A stretch of DNA of 64,000 nt from Catonia carolina (lineage: Eukaryota > Arthropoda > Insecta > Hemiptera > Achilidae), in NCBI GenBank assembly GCA_035578175.1, contig JAQMRL010000011.1, positions 5,529,501 to 5,593,500 of the forward strand. The letters run 5' to 3'. Below are positions 45,690 to 56,395 of the stretch, piece by piece. The notes beneath the pieces are model-generated. The model saw nothing but the letters and a program-made list of their open reading frames with translations. It made no database searches and was not told the DNA's origin. How positions within the stretch are numbered: the first letter of the stretch is position 1; each line of letters starts with the position of its first letter. The translations under genes and the position numbers were made by a program.

Positions 45690-46065
45690 TGGCAGGTGGA
45701 GTGTAAAATTAATTGCACTCGATCTATTGGTTCCAGAGCTACAAACAATATTTCTGTTTATTATTACATAGTCAGCGAATTATATGACTGAACTATTTAA
45801 GAACAAAAGAGGTAGAGGTGTAAAAGGTCAGAGTTATCTCCTCTGAGTGTAATAAATTTCACTATGCAGCCAGGTCCTGTAATAAATGAAGTGAAGGTGT
45901 CATTTACAGGGTGGAAAGTGGGTGCTTTTCGGAGGGCCTGGCATGCTGATAAGCATACTCTTTCAACTCAGTAAGGAAGGCAATGGTAAACTACCTCACT
46001 CCTCGTTTTAACTTATTAAAACCTCTTTAGAGGTTCAAACCAACTTTTCGGTAGTTGACCTAAAC
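45690..46065 (+). repeat. 400-bp SINE-like repeat, copy D
   Basis: It aligns from GGCAGGTGGAGTGTAAAATT to the ACCTAAACAACAAC tail. The family micro-ORF starts at a non-ATG codon in this copy and hits a stop after about 40 codons. A possible TTTTCTT duplication flanks it but is weak. Confidence 0.78.
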
Positions 46066-46069
46066 AACA

Positions 46070-48160
46070 ACACATATTTTCTTAATCTATGATTCGTTTC
46101 TACTTGTGTATTCAAAACGATAAAAGTTTTTTTGTCGAGTTTGGTCCAGCTTCCACAGGAATGATTTTAGTCAACCTAATTTTTTTTAAAATGAAGATCG
46201 TTGCTGGTTTTCTAGCACCTGTCAATATTTTTCAGATTCCCGATTAACGTAAAAAAAATAACCTCTCTTAAGTTTGATTTTTTAAGATTACCACATGAAT
46301 ACCGTGCCTGATCAATTTTTGGCTTTTATAATCAATAAGTGTTACTTCTTTATGGAAGTATACTTAAATCAGTCGTCTCAGAAAGCTCTTAAGTCAAAAT
46401 TTCACATTTATTTCTTTAATGCATTTTAGAACTAACTGAATGTAAACACACCATCCACACAAAAATCACATGACTCTGACTTTCCTTAGTAATATGTAAC
46501 ACTAAGAAAAAGCTTATATTTAAGGATATAAAGTGTTTCCTTCTAATTAAAAAATTAAAGGGGATGTTCTTTTGAAGATTCAGCTCTACTTTCACGTGGA
46601 AAAGGCCATAACAATGATTCTATGCAAAAATCTTTTCAATGTGTATAACTATTGTTTATGACAATGATAAAGAACGGAAATAGCCCTGAAAATCAACAGT
46701 TTTTCTTTCTTAAAGTTAAGAATTTCAATTTTTATTATTGCAGAAAGCTATTTTAAGTCATAATGTAAACTACTGAAATAAATAAATGAATACTATTGTA
46801 CAGCACAATTTTCTTCTGGTTCAACAACGTATTTTACAGAAAACAACAGAAGTTATCATTTTTCTCCAATTTATTTTAGAAACACCTTAAGTCTTAATTT
46901 TCAATTTTTTTTAAATAAGTGGCTTGTCTTTATAAAGACAAAAGTATATTTTATATTAAAAGGGAAAGCTCTCTGAGCAATTTATATTTTTAATATTTTT
47001 TTTTAATTGAAACATGATTAATTACAAGTTTCTTTAATTTTTCCAAAAGTTTTCTTTGACTTATGGGCTTAGTGAAATGACAATTCACTTACTTTCAAAT
47101 AAATATAACAGACTTGAAATATTCGAAAATCGCCACTCGAATATTCATGATCTTTATTGATTTTCAGACTTAGAAAGTGATGTTGCTGAGATTTTTTTGA
47201 GTCCTTCCGGTGAAAATTATAATCTAAAAATTTCAAATTGGTGTATGAATTTAAGAGGTCACTTTACCAGTTCGGCGAACTTATTTTCAGAACCTCATAT
47301 GAAAGTTAGAACTTCAAAATTTTCTTTTACATTTTTGTTTTCACTTGATATTTATATTAAAAATATATCTTAATATTTATTATTTATTTTTTACTTTGTG
47401 TTTGAAATCTTTATTAACATGATATTTGTGTGATTTTTGTTTTTATCCACCGTTTTATCGGATTTTTTTTATGGAATTTATTTTCTACATTTATTTTTTA
47501 TCAAATGCATGACTACCCGCCTTTTGGGACGCAAGAGCGTCTTTTTACTTCATAACCATTTTATTGCCAAACGTACACAGTTTTTTCAAAAACTAGTGGT
47601 CTAACCAACTTCTTTGATATTTGCAACTTTATGTTGTATATACTTTATACGTTGAAATTGTTGCTTACTGAGTAAAACGAGGTATGGCGTCGTTTTTATT
47701 CACTTCCTTACTAGGTTGAAGAACTTGACAACTTTTTTTGTTTTTTCTCGTTTTTATGAATAACATGTTTATCAAGTTCCCCATTTTTATTATCCCTTCC
47801 ACGTTTTAATTCCTCGGGCTTGTCTGTTCTCTTATACATAAAAATTGCAATAAAAATATTGTTAATTAAACCAGTACATATGTGTTCTACACTTTTCCCT
47901 TTCCGTCTATTCAGATTTGCAATGATATATTTATTATGTTCAATTTCCCGTAGTACTGCTTAATTCGTAAATTTTTGGTCAAACTGATTTAAACCGCACA
48001 TCCATCGTTTTTAATCTTTTTCCCAAAACCCATGTGCATCTGTGAATAAAACCCATTACATCTGTGCAATAAGAAATTCAAGATAACCGTTTTCCCAAAC
48101 AGTTTCCTTCATTAAACATACTTATGAACATAATACATTATTTAAATTTTAATTTTAATT
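46070..48160. other. IR-1 intron, long AT-rich stretch
   Basis: About 2.1 kb without a recognised gene or element. A GAGGTATGG...CTTACTAGGTTGAA stretch near 47660-47720 weakly resembles the inner part of the 400-bp repeat but is too diverged to call. Confidence 0.45.
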
Positions 48161-48165
48161 ACATG

Positions 48166-48400
48166 AAAACCCTTTTATACAAACATATACACTAGGACGA
48201 TACTGGGCGATACTCTGCACAGACGTTTAAAACGCCTTTGGCCAAGGGATCTACTTGGATAATATTGTAGGACTGTAGTGATGACTGCAAGCTCCATCAG
48301 TAATTCAATTTTTGGAACCTTTAGCTTTATATTTAGAAACTGTTATAACTTTCCAATAACAGATACTAAATTTGCAATAAAAAAAATGTCAAAAAATCGA
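48166..48400 (+). mobile_element. Jockey 3' end, 5'-truncated copy
   Basis: About 230 bp match the last ORF2 codons and 3' UTR of the element at 28947-33437, including CGTTTAAAACGCCTTTGGCC (the RRLKRLWPRD end) and AATAACAGATACTAAATT, ending in an A-rich run. Only the 3' tip was inserted. Confidence 0.85.
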
Positions 48401-48611
48401 TCACCCAATATATAAACAACTTAAAATAAACTCAAACATTTCTTATATTATCACATCCGAAATAGGTTTTTTTAAATATATTCAATAATAATAAAAACTA
48501 AAGTAAATCAACACTGGAAATCACATTTTTGAAGTAAGTGCTGTGACAAAATTAGGTAATTATCCTTAAGTTTTGAAAAACCAGATTAGAGTTTTCCATC
48601 ATTTGAGACTT

Positions 48612-49008
48612 GTTGTTGTTTAGGTCATTAGCCGAAAGGCTGGTTTGAACCTGTAGAGATTTTACTATGTAAAACGAGAAGTAAGGTGGTTTACCTTGCC
48701 TTCCTCACTGAATGGAAAAGAACGCTTATCAGCATGCCGGGCCTTCTGAAAAGCACTTATTTTCCACTGTGCAAATGACACCATTATTACTTCATTCACC
48801 ACAGAGTCTGGCTGTATAATGAAATTCATTACTTTCAGAGGAGGCAATTTTGATTAGTGTCGTTTGCACCTCTACCTCTTCTGTTATTAAATGATTGAGT
48901 CATTTGATTGGCTGACCATGTGATAAGATACAGAACTATTTATTTTTGCCCTGCAACGAACAGATTGAGTGTAAATAATTTGACACTCCACCTGTCCGTT
49001 ATGGGCAG
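48612..49008 (-). repeat. 400-bp SINE-like repeat, copy E
   Basis: The clearest full copy: 397 bp flanked by the perfect 11-bp duplication ATTTGAGACTT (48601-48611 and 49009-49019). On the minus strand it starts CTGCCCATAACGGACAGGTG and ends CCTAAACAACAAC. The micro-ORF reads MNFIIQPDSVVNEV near its start and ends at the same RFT-stop as copy A. Confidence 0.9.
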
Positions 49009-49333
49009 ATTTGAGACTTATCAGGTTTAGTATTAAGTACCTAAATATTTATGTAAAAAAGTAAGAAACCGAAAAACCTCTATAACAGTAACGGTTCACT
49101 TCTTCAATTTATTATTCATTGTAACTGAATAATAAAATCAATTTTCCAGAGGAGATAACCCTAATTACTGACACTATTACCACTAGTTGTCTGTTCTAAA
49201 ATGCTTCAACCATTTATTTGACAAACCATAATAAGAAGATATTGTACAACTTTTTACAAAACTGGCATACACAATGTAGATTTGTAAAAGAGATCAACCT
49301 GCACGTGCACACAATGCAATGCTTAGTCTATAT

Positions 49334-49574
49334 CCCAATGAACTAAATACTGCAGATGAGATCTAGCCAATGACAGCCGAGGTCGGGTGTGAGGTTATTC
49401 TTCGCTAAAGTCACACACTATTTCACCGAACTCCAGCTGACTTTTTGTTAGGCTATTATCCACAGCCGGACCACAACGTGGCAACGCAGGATACGATTAA
49501 CGAAAGTCAATTGGCTCTGTGCTATAATCTAGGTCACTATACTCCGCCTTCATCTGCAGTCTCTAGTTCGTTAA
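49334..49574. repeat. TIR element (MITE), first of two direct copies
   Basis: It starts CCAATGAACTAAATACTGCA and ends with the inverse of GAACTAGAGACTGCAGATGA. The interior includes CACACTATTTCACCGAACTC and GATACGATTAACGAAAGTC, shared with the copy at 49752. No transposase. It lies between the TM2 and S2 exons of IR-1. Confidence 0.75.
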
Positions 49575-49751
49575 AGTATAAGATAATTATCTCACTTCGT
49601 AATGAAAAACTCAACTTCAGTACTAATTCACCCAGTACCTCTTCTGTACAGTACGCTTTAGGAACAAATATTTCAAAATATTATTTTATTATCTTGTTAA
49701 TCTTTAAGTCTTATCTATCTAGTCCATATACAAACAAAAGCTCTACTATAC

Positions 49752-49991
49752 CCCAACGAACTAAAGACTGCAGATGAGATCTAGCCAATAACAGCCAAGG
49801 TTGGGTGTGAGGTTGCTCCTTCGCTAAGTCACACTCTGTTCCACCAAACTCCAGCTGACATTTCGTTAGGCTGTCATTCACAACGGACCACAACGTGACA
49901 ATGCAGGATACGATTAAAGAAAGTCAATTGGCTCTGTGCTATGATCTAGTTCACTATCCTCCGCCTTCATCTGCAGTCTCTAGTTTCTTAA
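49752..49991. repeat. TIR element (MITE), second direct copy
   Basis: Colinear with the copy at 49334, with terminal inverted GAACTAAAGACTGCAGATGA. The two copies differ by scattered substitutions and are 177 bp apart, so they are separate insertions or an old duplication. Confidence 0.75.
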
Positions 49992-50109
49992 GATATAATA
50001 TATTGAGTACTTTAAAGATTTATATAGTTATATTTAAGAACTTATAAATAAAACTTTTAGAATATAATTTACTTGTCATTACTTTCTGCATATGTTTAAT
50101 TTTTATTAG

Positions 50110-50372
50110 CTTCCAAATAATCTGATTAAACCTGAATGGAAAGGGATTATCAACAGACCGCCTTGCGTAGTAACAACATCAGATAAAGAAGATATAATCA
50201 ATTCGATGTGTAAAGATTCAACTGTAATCATGGAAACAGATAATATAATGAATACTATATTGGAACGCTTAGATGAATGCTCGGTGACAGAATTAAAACC
50301 AAAATATGCTTTTGCTTACGTATCAATCATCATGAAGAAAGATTTTCCGTTCACAAAATTAATATCTACTTA
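50110..50372 (+). CDS. IR-1 exon 7 of those found (lobe S2)
   Basis: Residues 328-414 plus two bases of codon 415. Acceptor TTTTTATTAG, donor GTAAGT. Begins LPNNLIKPEWKGIINRP and ends KKDFPFTKLIST. This is the second half of the ligand-binding domain. KYAFAYVSIIMKKDFPF is the position where IRs usually have a Y-A-F-[IV] strand followed by a polar helix. The canonical iGluR Thr and Asp/Glu ligand contacts are not evident, so ligand specificity is open. Confidence 0.93.
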
Positions 50373-50489
50373 GTAAGTTATGTCAAATATTTTTTTTTAT
50401 TTTAATAAAATCATGATAACAATTCTTTATTTACCAATGAATAAACGTGATGCAAAATATTTTTAACTAAAGTTAAGTTTCTTTTTCTA

Positions 50490-50745
50490 TCTAATGTGAG
50501 TGCATTTCAATCTGTTCAATTTAATTTTGGTAAACAACGCTAATGAGATAAAGGTGATACGTATGACGTAAAAACCATGTATAGTCTTGTACAGACTCTA
50601 GCCGACCATTCCTGAGAGAGTATGGTTAATTGAACCCCATCCATAAAAGTACTTCGGTAACCATTGTACTGTATAAAAGTAACTACTTTTACAAGGATTT
50701 GAACCACGGAATCTTTGTCTCCGAATGTCAGCTTTCAGTAGGATC
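50490..50745 (-). repeat. Family 3 SINE, inverted partner 1
   Basis: Body (GTCTTGTACAGACTCTAGCC, CCATTCCTGAGAGAGTATGG) and head (GGATTTGAACCACGGAATC) read in minus orientation. Its head meets the head of the next, oppositely oriented copy at about 50745. Confidence 0.78.
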
Positions 50746-50940
50746 GTCGCAACAAGTCAGCTGTTTAATAACTGATTTTTGGAGTCGAAGGTTCCGTGGT
50801 TCAAATCCTTGTAAAAGTCTTTCTTATTATTTGAATAACAGATAGTGGTTACCGGTGTACTTTGATGGTAGGGATTCAATCGACAATACTCTGAAGAATG
50901 GTCGACCTGAGTCTGTAGAAGATTACACCTGATTTACCCG

Positions 50941-50976
<36 letters not shown>

Positions 50977-51050
50977 ACCACATCTCATTGAGTTATGAGG
51001 TTGCTTATTGTATTTAATTGAATAGATTGCAACGTACTCATCTTAGGGAT
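50746..51050 (+). repeat. Family 3 SINE, inverted partner 2, with (TA)n
   Basis: Plus-oriented copy with head TCGAAGGTTCCGTGGTTCAA, body GTGGTTACCGGTGTACTTTG and end GGGATTAAATAAATAAATAA. A (TA)n run of about 33 bp at 50943-50975 replaces part of the body. With the previous copy it makes an inverted repeat of about 250-bp arms. It ends 165 bp before the last IR-1 exon. Confidence 0.78.
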
Positions 51051-51214
51051 TAAATAAATAAATAAAATTTCTACACTGCAGGAAATACCTAAAATAATTC
51101 ATTACGTTCAAAATTATAATTTCACTTTCTTGTACAATTTACTTTTCATTGCATCTTAAACACATTGATTTTATATTACATGCTGGAAATAATGTTGCTT
51201 TGTATTTCTTTCAG

Positions 51215-51473
51215 TTTTATCAAATTGCAAACGGCTGGTTTAATTGATTTAATAAGAAATAGATGGTTATCTAAGAAAACTCCTAAATTAGATCCAACTG
51301 CGTTTATTGGGACAGTTACAATTCACCACATCGAAAGTTTATTATATTTATATTTTTATGCGGTGTGTGCATCTGTAATTATATTAGTTGGTGAACTTTT
51401 TTATTTTTATATGAAAATGAGTAATATCTTAGAATTGCTTAAGAAGTTTTTGTGGAAACCACACGCAGCTTAA
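51215..51473 (+). CDS. IR-1 last exon (end of S2, TM3, stop)
   Basis: Codon 415 is completed, then residues 416-500 and TAA at 51471-51473. Acceptor TATTTCTTTCAG. It contains RNRWLSKKTPKLD, the usual W-containing helix before TM3, then ESLLYLYFYAVCASVIIL and GELFYFYMKM. TM3 is about residues 457-480 and ends G-E-L, a common IR feature. A 20-residue cytosolic tail follows. An ATTAAA signal lies at 51609-51614. Confidence 0.95.
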
Positions 51474-51649
51474 AATAAGTTAGCGGGCATTTCCTTTAAT
51501 CTTGTCGTTTTTTCAAAATATTTCAAACCTGGTTAGTTAGATTTCAAGGTAAAGAGATTTAGATTAGAATCTGATATTTGCCAACAATTTTTTTTCTTGT
51601 AGTTTTTTATTAAAGTCGCATCAAGAGCTTGGTTTTTAGCGACTAAGGT

Positions 51650-51775
51650 GTATTATGTAACTGGAACAGTGGGCTTTTGTGAAAATTTTCAGACCCTAAC
51701 CGGGAATCGAACTTGGTACCTCCGCGTTGTAGGCTAGCGCGCTAACCACTACCCTATGAAGGCAGCAACCAACAA
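51650..51775 (-). repeat. tRNA-derived SINE (family 2)
   Basis: On the minus strand a tRNA-like head contains the A-box block TAGGGTAGTGGTTAGCGCGC and B box GGTACCAAGTTCGATTCCCG, then GGTTAGGGTCTGAAAATTTT. The copy at 13430 shares the block after the B box. It lies within about 180 bp downstream of the IR-1 stop codon. Confidence 0.72.
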
Positions 51776-52159
51776 TTTTTTTGAAGATTTTTTCAGTATA
51801 CAAAATAATACAGTGGATACATGGATTTTATCTTAGCTGTTTGTAAGGTAGTCGGTTATCTTATAACTCTATTAGTGTGCCATGTGGATATGAATGAAAA
51901 CATGTAATACAAGGAATAGAGTGGCCATTGTGGGTCGGAAGAGTAAGAGGAGTGATAAAAACATGACTTTCTTCACATCACCAACCGAACGCTAAATGTG
52001 ATTCCCTTATAGATAAATAAAAAAGTGACGGATGACAACGACAATGAAACAGCGGAAACATAGGTTTAAATTATTGAATGCGATCTTAGAAAAACAAAAT
52101 TACATTTCACATTACTAAGGAGGTAAAAAGCTACCGATAAAGAAAGAACCACTTATAAA

Positions 52160-53420
52160 AAAGTCAATCATCGCATTCAAGTGCATCGTCTGTTTTAAAA
52201 CCGGCCTTTATAAAACAATTTCGGACAGTAGTATCAGAAATTTTTTTTATCGTAGAACAACTCCAAAGTACGGCATCTAGAACGGTAATTGTGTTATAGA
52301 GTTCTTTACCGGATCGAGAACACTCCATTTTCGCTAAGAGGTGTCTAACAACGTACTGACGGTAATAAACTTTAAAGTTTTTAATGATACCTTGGTCTAA
52401 TGGCTGGCACATGGATGACATATCAGAAGGCAAAAAAATTAATTTAATGTTTTCTGATTGAGGATGACACGTAGCATTGTCTAAAATCAAACATAATGTT
52501 CCGGTCCGGTTTTTAACTTTTCTATCGAACTCTATCAGCCATTTGGACATTATGTCTCTTGTCATCCATGGTTTTTTATTGGCCCTCCACGTAATGTTCA
52601 CATTATTGAAACATCGCGGGTTTGACGCTTTCCCTGTAATCAAGGGATTTTCAAACTCGCCTGTCATATTTACACAAAATAATTAACCTCCTTTGGAAAC
52701 TTTACAACCATAACATTTTTCTCCTTTCACAGTCATTTTTTATCTGGTAAAACTCTAAAGGAAAGGTCTGCTTCGTCGCAGTTATAAATATCTTTCTTTT
52801 TAAAATCCTTACACAAATCAATCTTCCTTTCCATTCTAAAACTACGTTTTCGTCAATACTTGCACATTCTCCACTGACCGATTTAAAAGATATGTTGTGT
52901 CGGGAACGAAATTTATCTAGCCAACCACCTGATACTTTCTTTAAATTGAAATTTCTTTTGCATGGATATTTTATAGTAGTGCATGTTTAATGATGTTTAC
53001 GATTGCTGTTTCCTGATTAAGAACAAAGATTACGTCTACAATGTATTACATACATTGTACTAACATTGTTTATGGACAAGTTTTGTCCGCTTTACACAAA
53101 TTGAATTTTCAGAACCATACAAATTAACTGTCCGCGTCCGTTATGTTGAGGGTCCGTGATTAGGAAATGTTTTAGTATTGTGTCTTACGGGAAAATGTAT
53201 TACATTCTACTAACATTTTTTATGGACAAGTATTGTCCGCTTTCCACAAATTGAATTTTCAAAACCATACAAATTAACTGTCCGCGTCCGTTATGTGAAG
53301 GGTCCGTTATTAGGAAATATTTTAGTATTGTGTCTTACGGAAAAATGCCAGGACTTTTAAAATTGTCCGCTATTGGAAATGTTCGCGATTCAGAAGTGTC
53401 CGTTAGCAGAAGTTTGACTG
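52160..53420 (-). mobile_element. Pogo/Tigger-like DNA transposon, defective
   Basis: The minus strand encodes, in 52667-52164, a pogo/Tigger DDE segment: KPWMTRDIMSKWLIEFDRKV, then LILDNATCHP and LPSDMSSMCQPLDQGIIKNF. This contains the second catalytic D (in LDNA) and the flexible D-Q-G-I region. Farther upstream, broken frames read GWLDKFRSRHNISFKSVSGE, the CENP-B-like DNA-binding domain (about 52860-52930). The right terminus begins CAGTCAAACTTCTGCTAACG on the minus strand. The left terminus is not found. Confidence 0.83.
53047..53346. repeat. 150-bp tandem duplication in the pogo 5' region
   Basis: Two consecutive 150-bp units share TATGGACAAG...TTGTCCGCTTT, ACAAATTAACTGTCCGCGTC and TTTTAGTATTGTGTCTTACG. 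They lie between the transposase start and the right terminus, in the region where subterminal transposase-binding repeats are often found. Confidence 0.8.
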
Positions 53421-53424
53421 TGTA

Positions 53425-54150
53425 TACATGTATGCATTTATAATATAAATGTATTCAACATGATCAATCATGTAGCTAGAATTTTTTTGGAAGTACTGAA
53501 TGTAAATTTTTTTGTACCTACGTCCAACTGTTATGAGCATTGAAGCTAATAAAGAGTGATAGATGAAAATGAGCGATTAAAAGTTACCAGATCTAACCGA
53601 AAATCGAATCTGGGACCCCGGTATATTAATCCGATACGAAGTTTGCATTTTCCGTTGGGGGGGGGGCTGAAGCCCCTTAAGCCTCTTTCTGAGCTATGTA
53701 CCTTAAAGTATTTCACATAATTAACTTTAAAATTATTCCTTATTTAATACAGTTGTTAAAAAATGTGTATCTATTCTTGACAAGCATCAAAAGAAATATT
53801 ACTGGACGTTTGATCAGATTACGATGACATGCCTTTCTTACGGTGTTATTGTGAATATGTTAATTTGAAAATACAATTTTTGTATTTGTTAAAATCTTTC
53901 TGTTACTTTAATTCTTTACAAATAAAGACATTACATGTCTAATATGATTGATGTTGTTGTTAGCTAATTAAATTTCAAGAAATATCCTGTTAAGTAGATA
54001 CCTTTCCATGTATATAATTAATTTACCATAAAAACCTAGTTTAGTGATTGCGATCAATATTGTTTAGCTTATACCTTCTAAAAATCATAAATATAATAAT
54101 CCATTTTGTTTACTATGGCTGTCAAAAATTACCTGTAGTGATAATATTCA
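53425..54150. other. Intergenic DNA between IR-1 and IR-2
   Basis: No element recognised. A G9 homopolymer near 53657-53665. This should hold upstream control sequences of IR-2. Confidence 0.45.
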
Positions 54151-54155
54151 ATAAG

Positions 54156-54202
54156 TATATAAACGAGTGTGTTTTTAATCAATCACAAAACTTATCTCAG
54201 TG
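54156..54202 (+). promoter_or_regulatory. Predicted core promoter of IR-2
   Basis: TATATAA at 54156-54162 is followed 43 bp later by TCAGTG (54197-54202), an arthropod initiator-like sequence. AATCAC at 54181 is an alternative start. The IR-2 ATG is 19 bp downstream. Prediction from motif and spacing only. Confidence 0.5.
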
Positions 54203-54220
54203 TATAAATTCAAATAAATA

Positions 54221-54274
54221 ATGGAAATATTTAAAGTTTCTTGGATTTTTATGTGTTTTAACACAATCATGATG
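54221..54274 (+). CDS. IR-2 exon 1 (signal peptide)
   Basis: Eighteen codons, MEIFKVSWIFMCFNTIMM, ending at a strong GTAAGT donor in phase 0. The hydrophobic core fits a secretory signal peptide. The next exon starts in phase 0 and is homologous to IR-1. A TATA box is upstream. The exon is short, so support comes from its position, phase and donor. Confidence 0.75.
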
Positions 54275-54569
54275 GTAAGTATAACAAATAAATTAACAAA
54301 ATAATGAAATTTTGGTTTATTTACCCAAATATTCTTCAAAAATACTATGATATTTATTTAAAAGTTACTGGAACCCTCCTTATAGAAATTTTCCAAAATA
54401 TATATTTTTAATCATTTGTGCAACATTATTATGTGTAGCTCAATACATCGTTACTTTGTTCCCTAAGGTAAAATTGAGGTGTTTCAGCTGACTAAATTTT
54501 TTATAAAATAGCTGTCTTCTGTATTTTCAATAGCAGTCAATATTATTATATAGGGTTATCGACCATAGT

Positions 54570-55345
54570 TACCCAAATGTTATGATACAATAAAAATTTA
54601 CCTGAAAATACCTTTCCATGTAAATTCTACTCTAAACGGGCTAAATCTCACTCTTTACGTGCCACATATGCCCTTTTAGTACATTACAGTAATATTTTTT
54701 ACTTCCACAGCCTAGACAAATGTTGATATTTGCAAAAATATGTCAAGTATAATAAACTCCTCCCAAAAAAGTAACCTCAATAAACATAACCTAATTTTAA
54801 TCATAAGTCAAAGACGCAAAATGAAAATCAACCTCATTGGCTTAAAAATGCGGAAAATCACTCTTAGACGCGAAACTAGGCTCTGTAGAGAAAATGCGCT
54901 AAATAAAAGTTGTAGATCTTTTAAATTCCTATAAATTTGATTATATACACTTTTGTTATAACGCTGAAATCTTAAAAAAATCGATTTTTACACGTTTTCC
55001 TGAGAAGAAAACAGAAAATCACTAATTACCGCTAAACTAAGCGTTGTACAAAAAAATGTTTGAAATAAAAGTTGTAGGGTTTTCAATTCTCTGTAACATT
55101 TATTAAATACATTTTTGCGAAAAATGCATATTAAAGTCGTAATCTTAAAAAAATTTTACGAAAAAAACAACCTCCCCATGAATTTCAGCAGACATGCCCC
55201 CTACCCTATCTTGTAGAGCATAAAAATGTAGTAAATGAGGCAATTTTTTAAAAAATCGTAGGAGCCGATTTTCAGGAAATAGCAAAAAAGTGAAAAATAA
55301 CACGCATAAACTACTACTTCCGGTTGAACGATTTTGATGAAAATG
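54570..55345 (-). repeat. Long inverted-terminus repeat, copy 3
   Basis: Inverted relative of 41432 and 43832. Shared blocks on the plus strand include ATTACCGCTAAACTAAGCG, CCCTACCCTATCTTGTAGAG and CTACTTCCGGTTGAACGATT. It is cut off by the mariner fragment at about 55350. It lies in IR-2 intron 1. Confidence 0.7.
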
Positions 55346-55359
55346 TAGGTACTTGCTAA

Positions 55360-55799
55360 ACTACATCAAAGGGCAAGGAAAAAACGCCCCGAAATGTGGA
55401 AGGGCAAATCATGGGTTCTCCACCAAGACAATGTGACAGCTCATTCCGTATTATCTGTCAAGAGATTCATAGCCAAGTACAGCATCTCAATGTTATAACA
55501 TCCACCTTATTCACCAGATCTTGCACCATGTAACTTCTACCTGTTCCTTAAGGTGAAATCTGCATTAAAAGGGACAAGATTTGAGTCTGTGGAAGTTGTG
55601 AAAGAGAAAGCGGCTCGTGTCCTGAAGGAGCTGACAGAAGATGACTTCCAGCACTGTTTCCGACAATGGAAAATTCGCAAGGAGTGTTGTAGGGATTGAG
55701 AAGGAGTTTATATTGAAGGTGACAATAAGTGATTATGTGTAAAATAAAAATAATTTTTTTTTTACAATGTCAGTCTCGTTATTTAATAGCCACACCTCG
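55360..55799 (+). mobile_element. Mariner fragment, 5'-truncated
   Basis: Same mariner family as 17722-18837. The plus strand encodes WVLHQDNVTAHSVLSVKRF, then HPPYSPDLAPCNFYLF (one broken codon before it), then LKELTEDDFQHCFRQWKIR, and ends with the terminus AATAGCCACACCTCG followed by TA. The terminal D of the DD34D triad region appears changed to N (PCN), so it is inactive. Confidence 0.87.
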
Positions 55800-55804
55800 T
55801 ATAT

Positions 55805-56185
55805 GAAGTGAAGGCATGGATTTGAGTCTGCAGTGTATGCATCTTTTAGAAACTTTCGAGATGTGAGATGTGAGGTGTTAGTATTTAGAAGAATGCTCCG
55901 GATTTCATGAACGATCATGTTATCAACGTCAACGTTTTGAAACGTTTGGGTGTGGACTGTGAGTTGGTGGTCATAATCAAAAAAGACCATGGTCATTTAT
56001 ACAGGGATGAAAAACTTGAGTTTCTCAAACTGACTCTCGAGGGTTAAAGTGAAGACAAGTGGAGAGCTGGCCTAAGAAAATGCTCATGGTTGAATAACAT
56101 TAGAGACTGGACAAAATTGAGGACTTATACTCTTTTGAGGGTGGTTCATGGTAGAGAGGAATTTGAGAGTGTTGTGGCAACCTTC
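55805..56185 (+). mobile_element. RTE-like LINE C-terminal relic
   Basis: With stops and frameshifts the plus strand follows the RTE end: RMLRIS, then a DHVINVNVLKRLGV block, then SWLNNIRDWTKLRTYTLLRV and VVHGREEFESVVATFSYE. The last part is open from 56090. Inserted next to the mariner fragment. Confidence 0.72.
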
Positions 56186-56277
56186 AGTTATGAAGTCAGG
56201 CTGAAGAAATCGAATTACCGCACGCACTTCACACTTGGCGGGAGATGGTATTTTTGTAGCCATGTTTACGTGCTACC

Positions 56278-56393
56278 TTAGTGTACCTACCTTACCTACT
56301 GAGATCGGTACAAGATTGGTTCACAGCGAGATCGCCCTCTCCCACAGTGAATCAATCCTGTCCCGACCTCATTAGGGAAGGTAGGCACACTAA
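56278..56393. repeat. 116-bp near-perfect hairpin
   Basis: Arms of about 47 bp: left begins TTAGTGTACCTACCTTACCT and contains GATCGGTACAAGATTGGTTC; right is its inverse with a few mismatches (GTGAATCAATCCTGTC...GTAGGCACACTAA). The loop is about 22 bp. A palindromic MITE or a long RNA hairpin if transcribed. Confidence 0.78.
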
Positions 56394-56395
56394 TT

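Noticed and set aside
51165..51214. ATG at 51165 as the start of a separate small gene
   Set aside because: The frame continues into the TM3 exon, but a strong acceptor at 51211-51214 and phase continuity with the exon ending 50372 show it is the last IR-1 exon.
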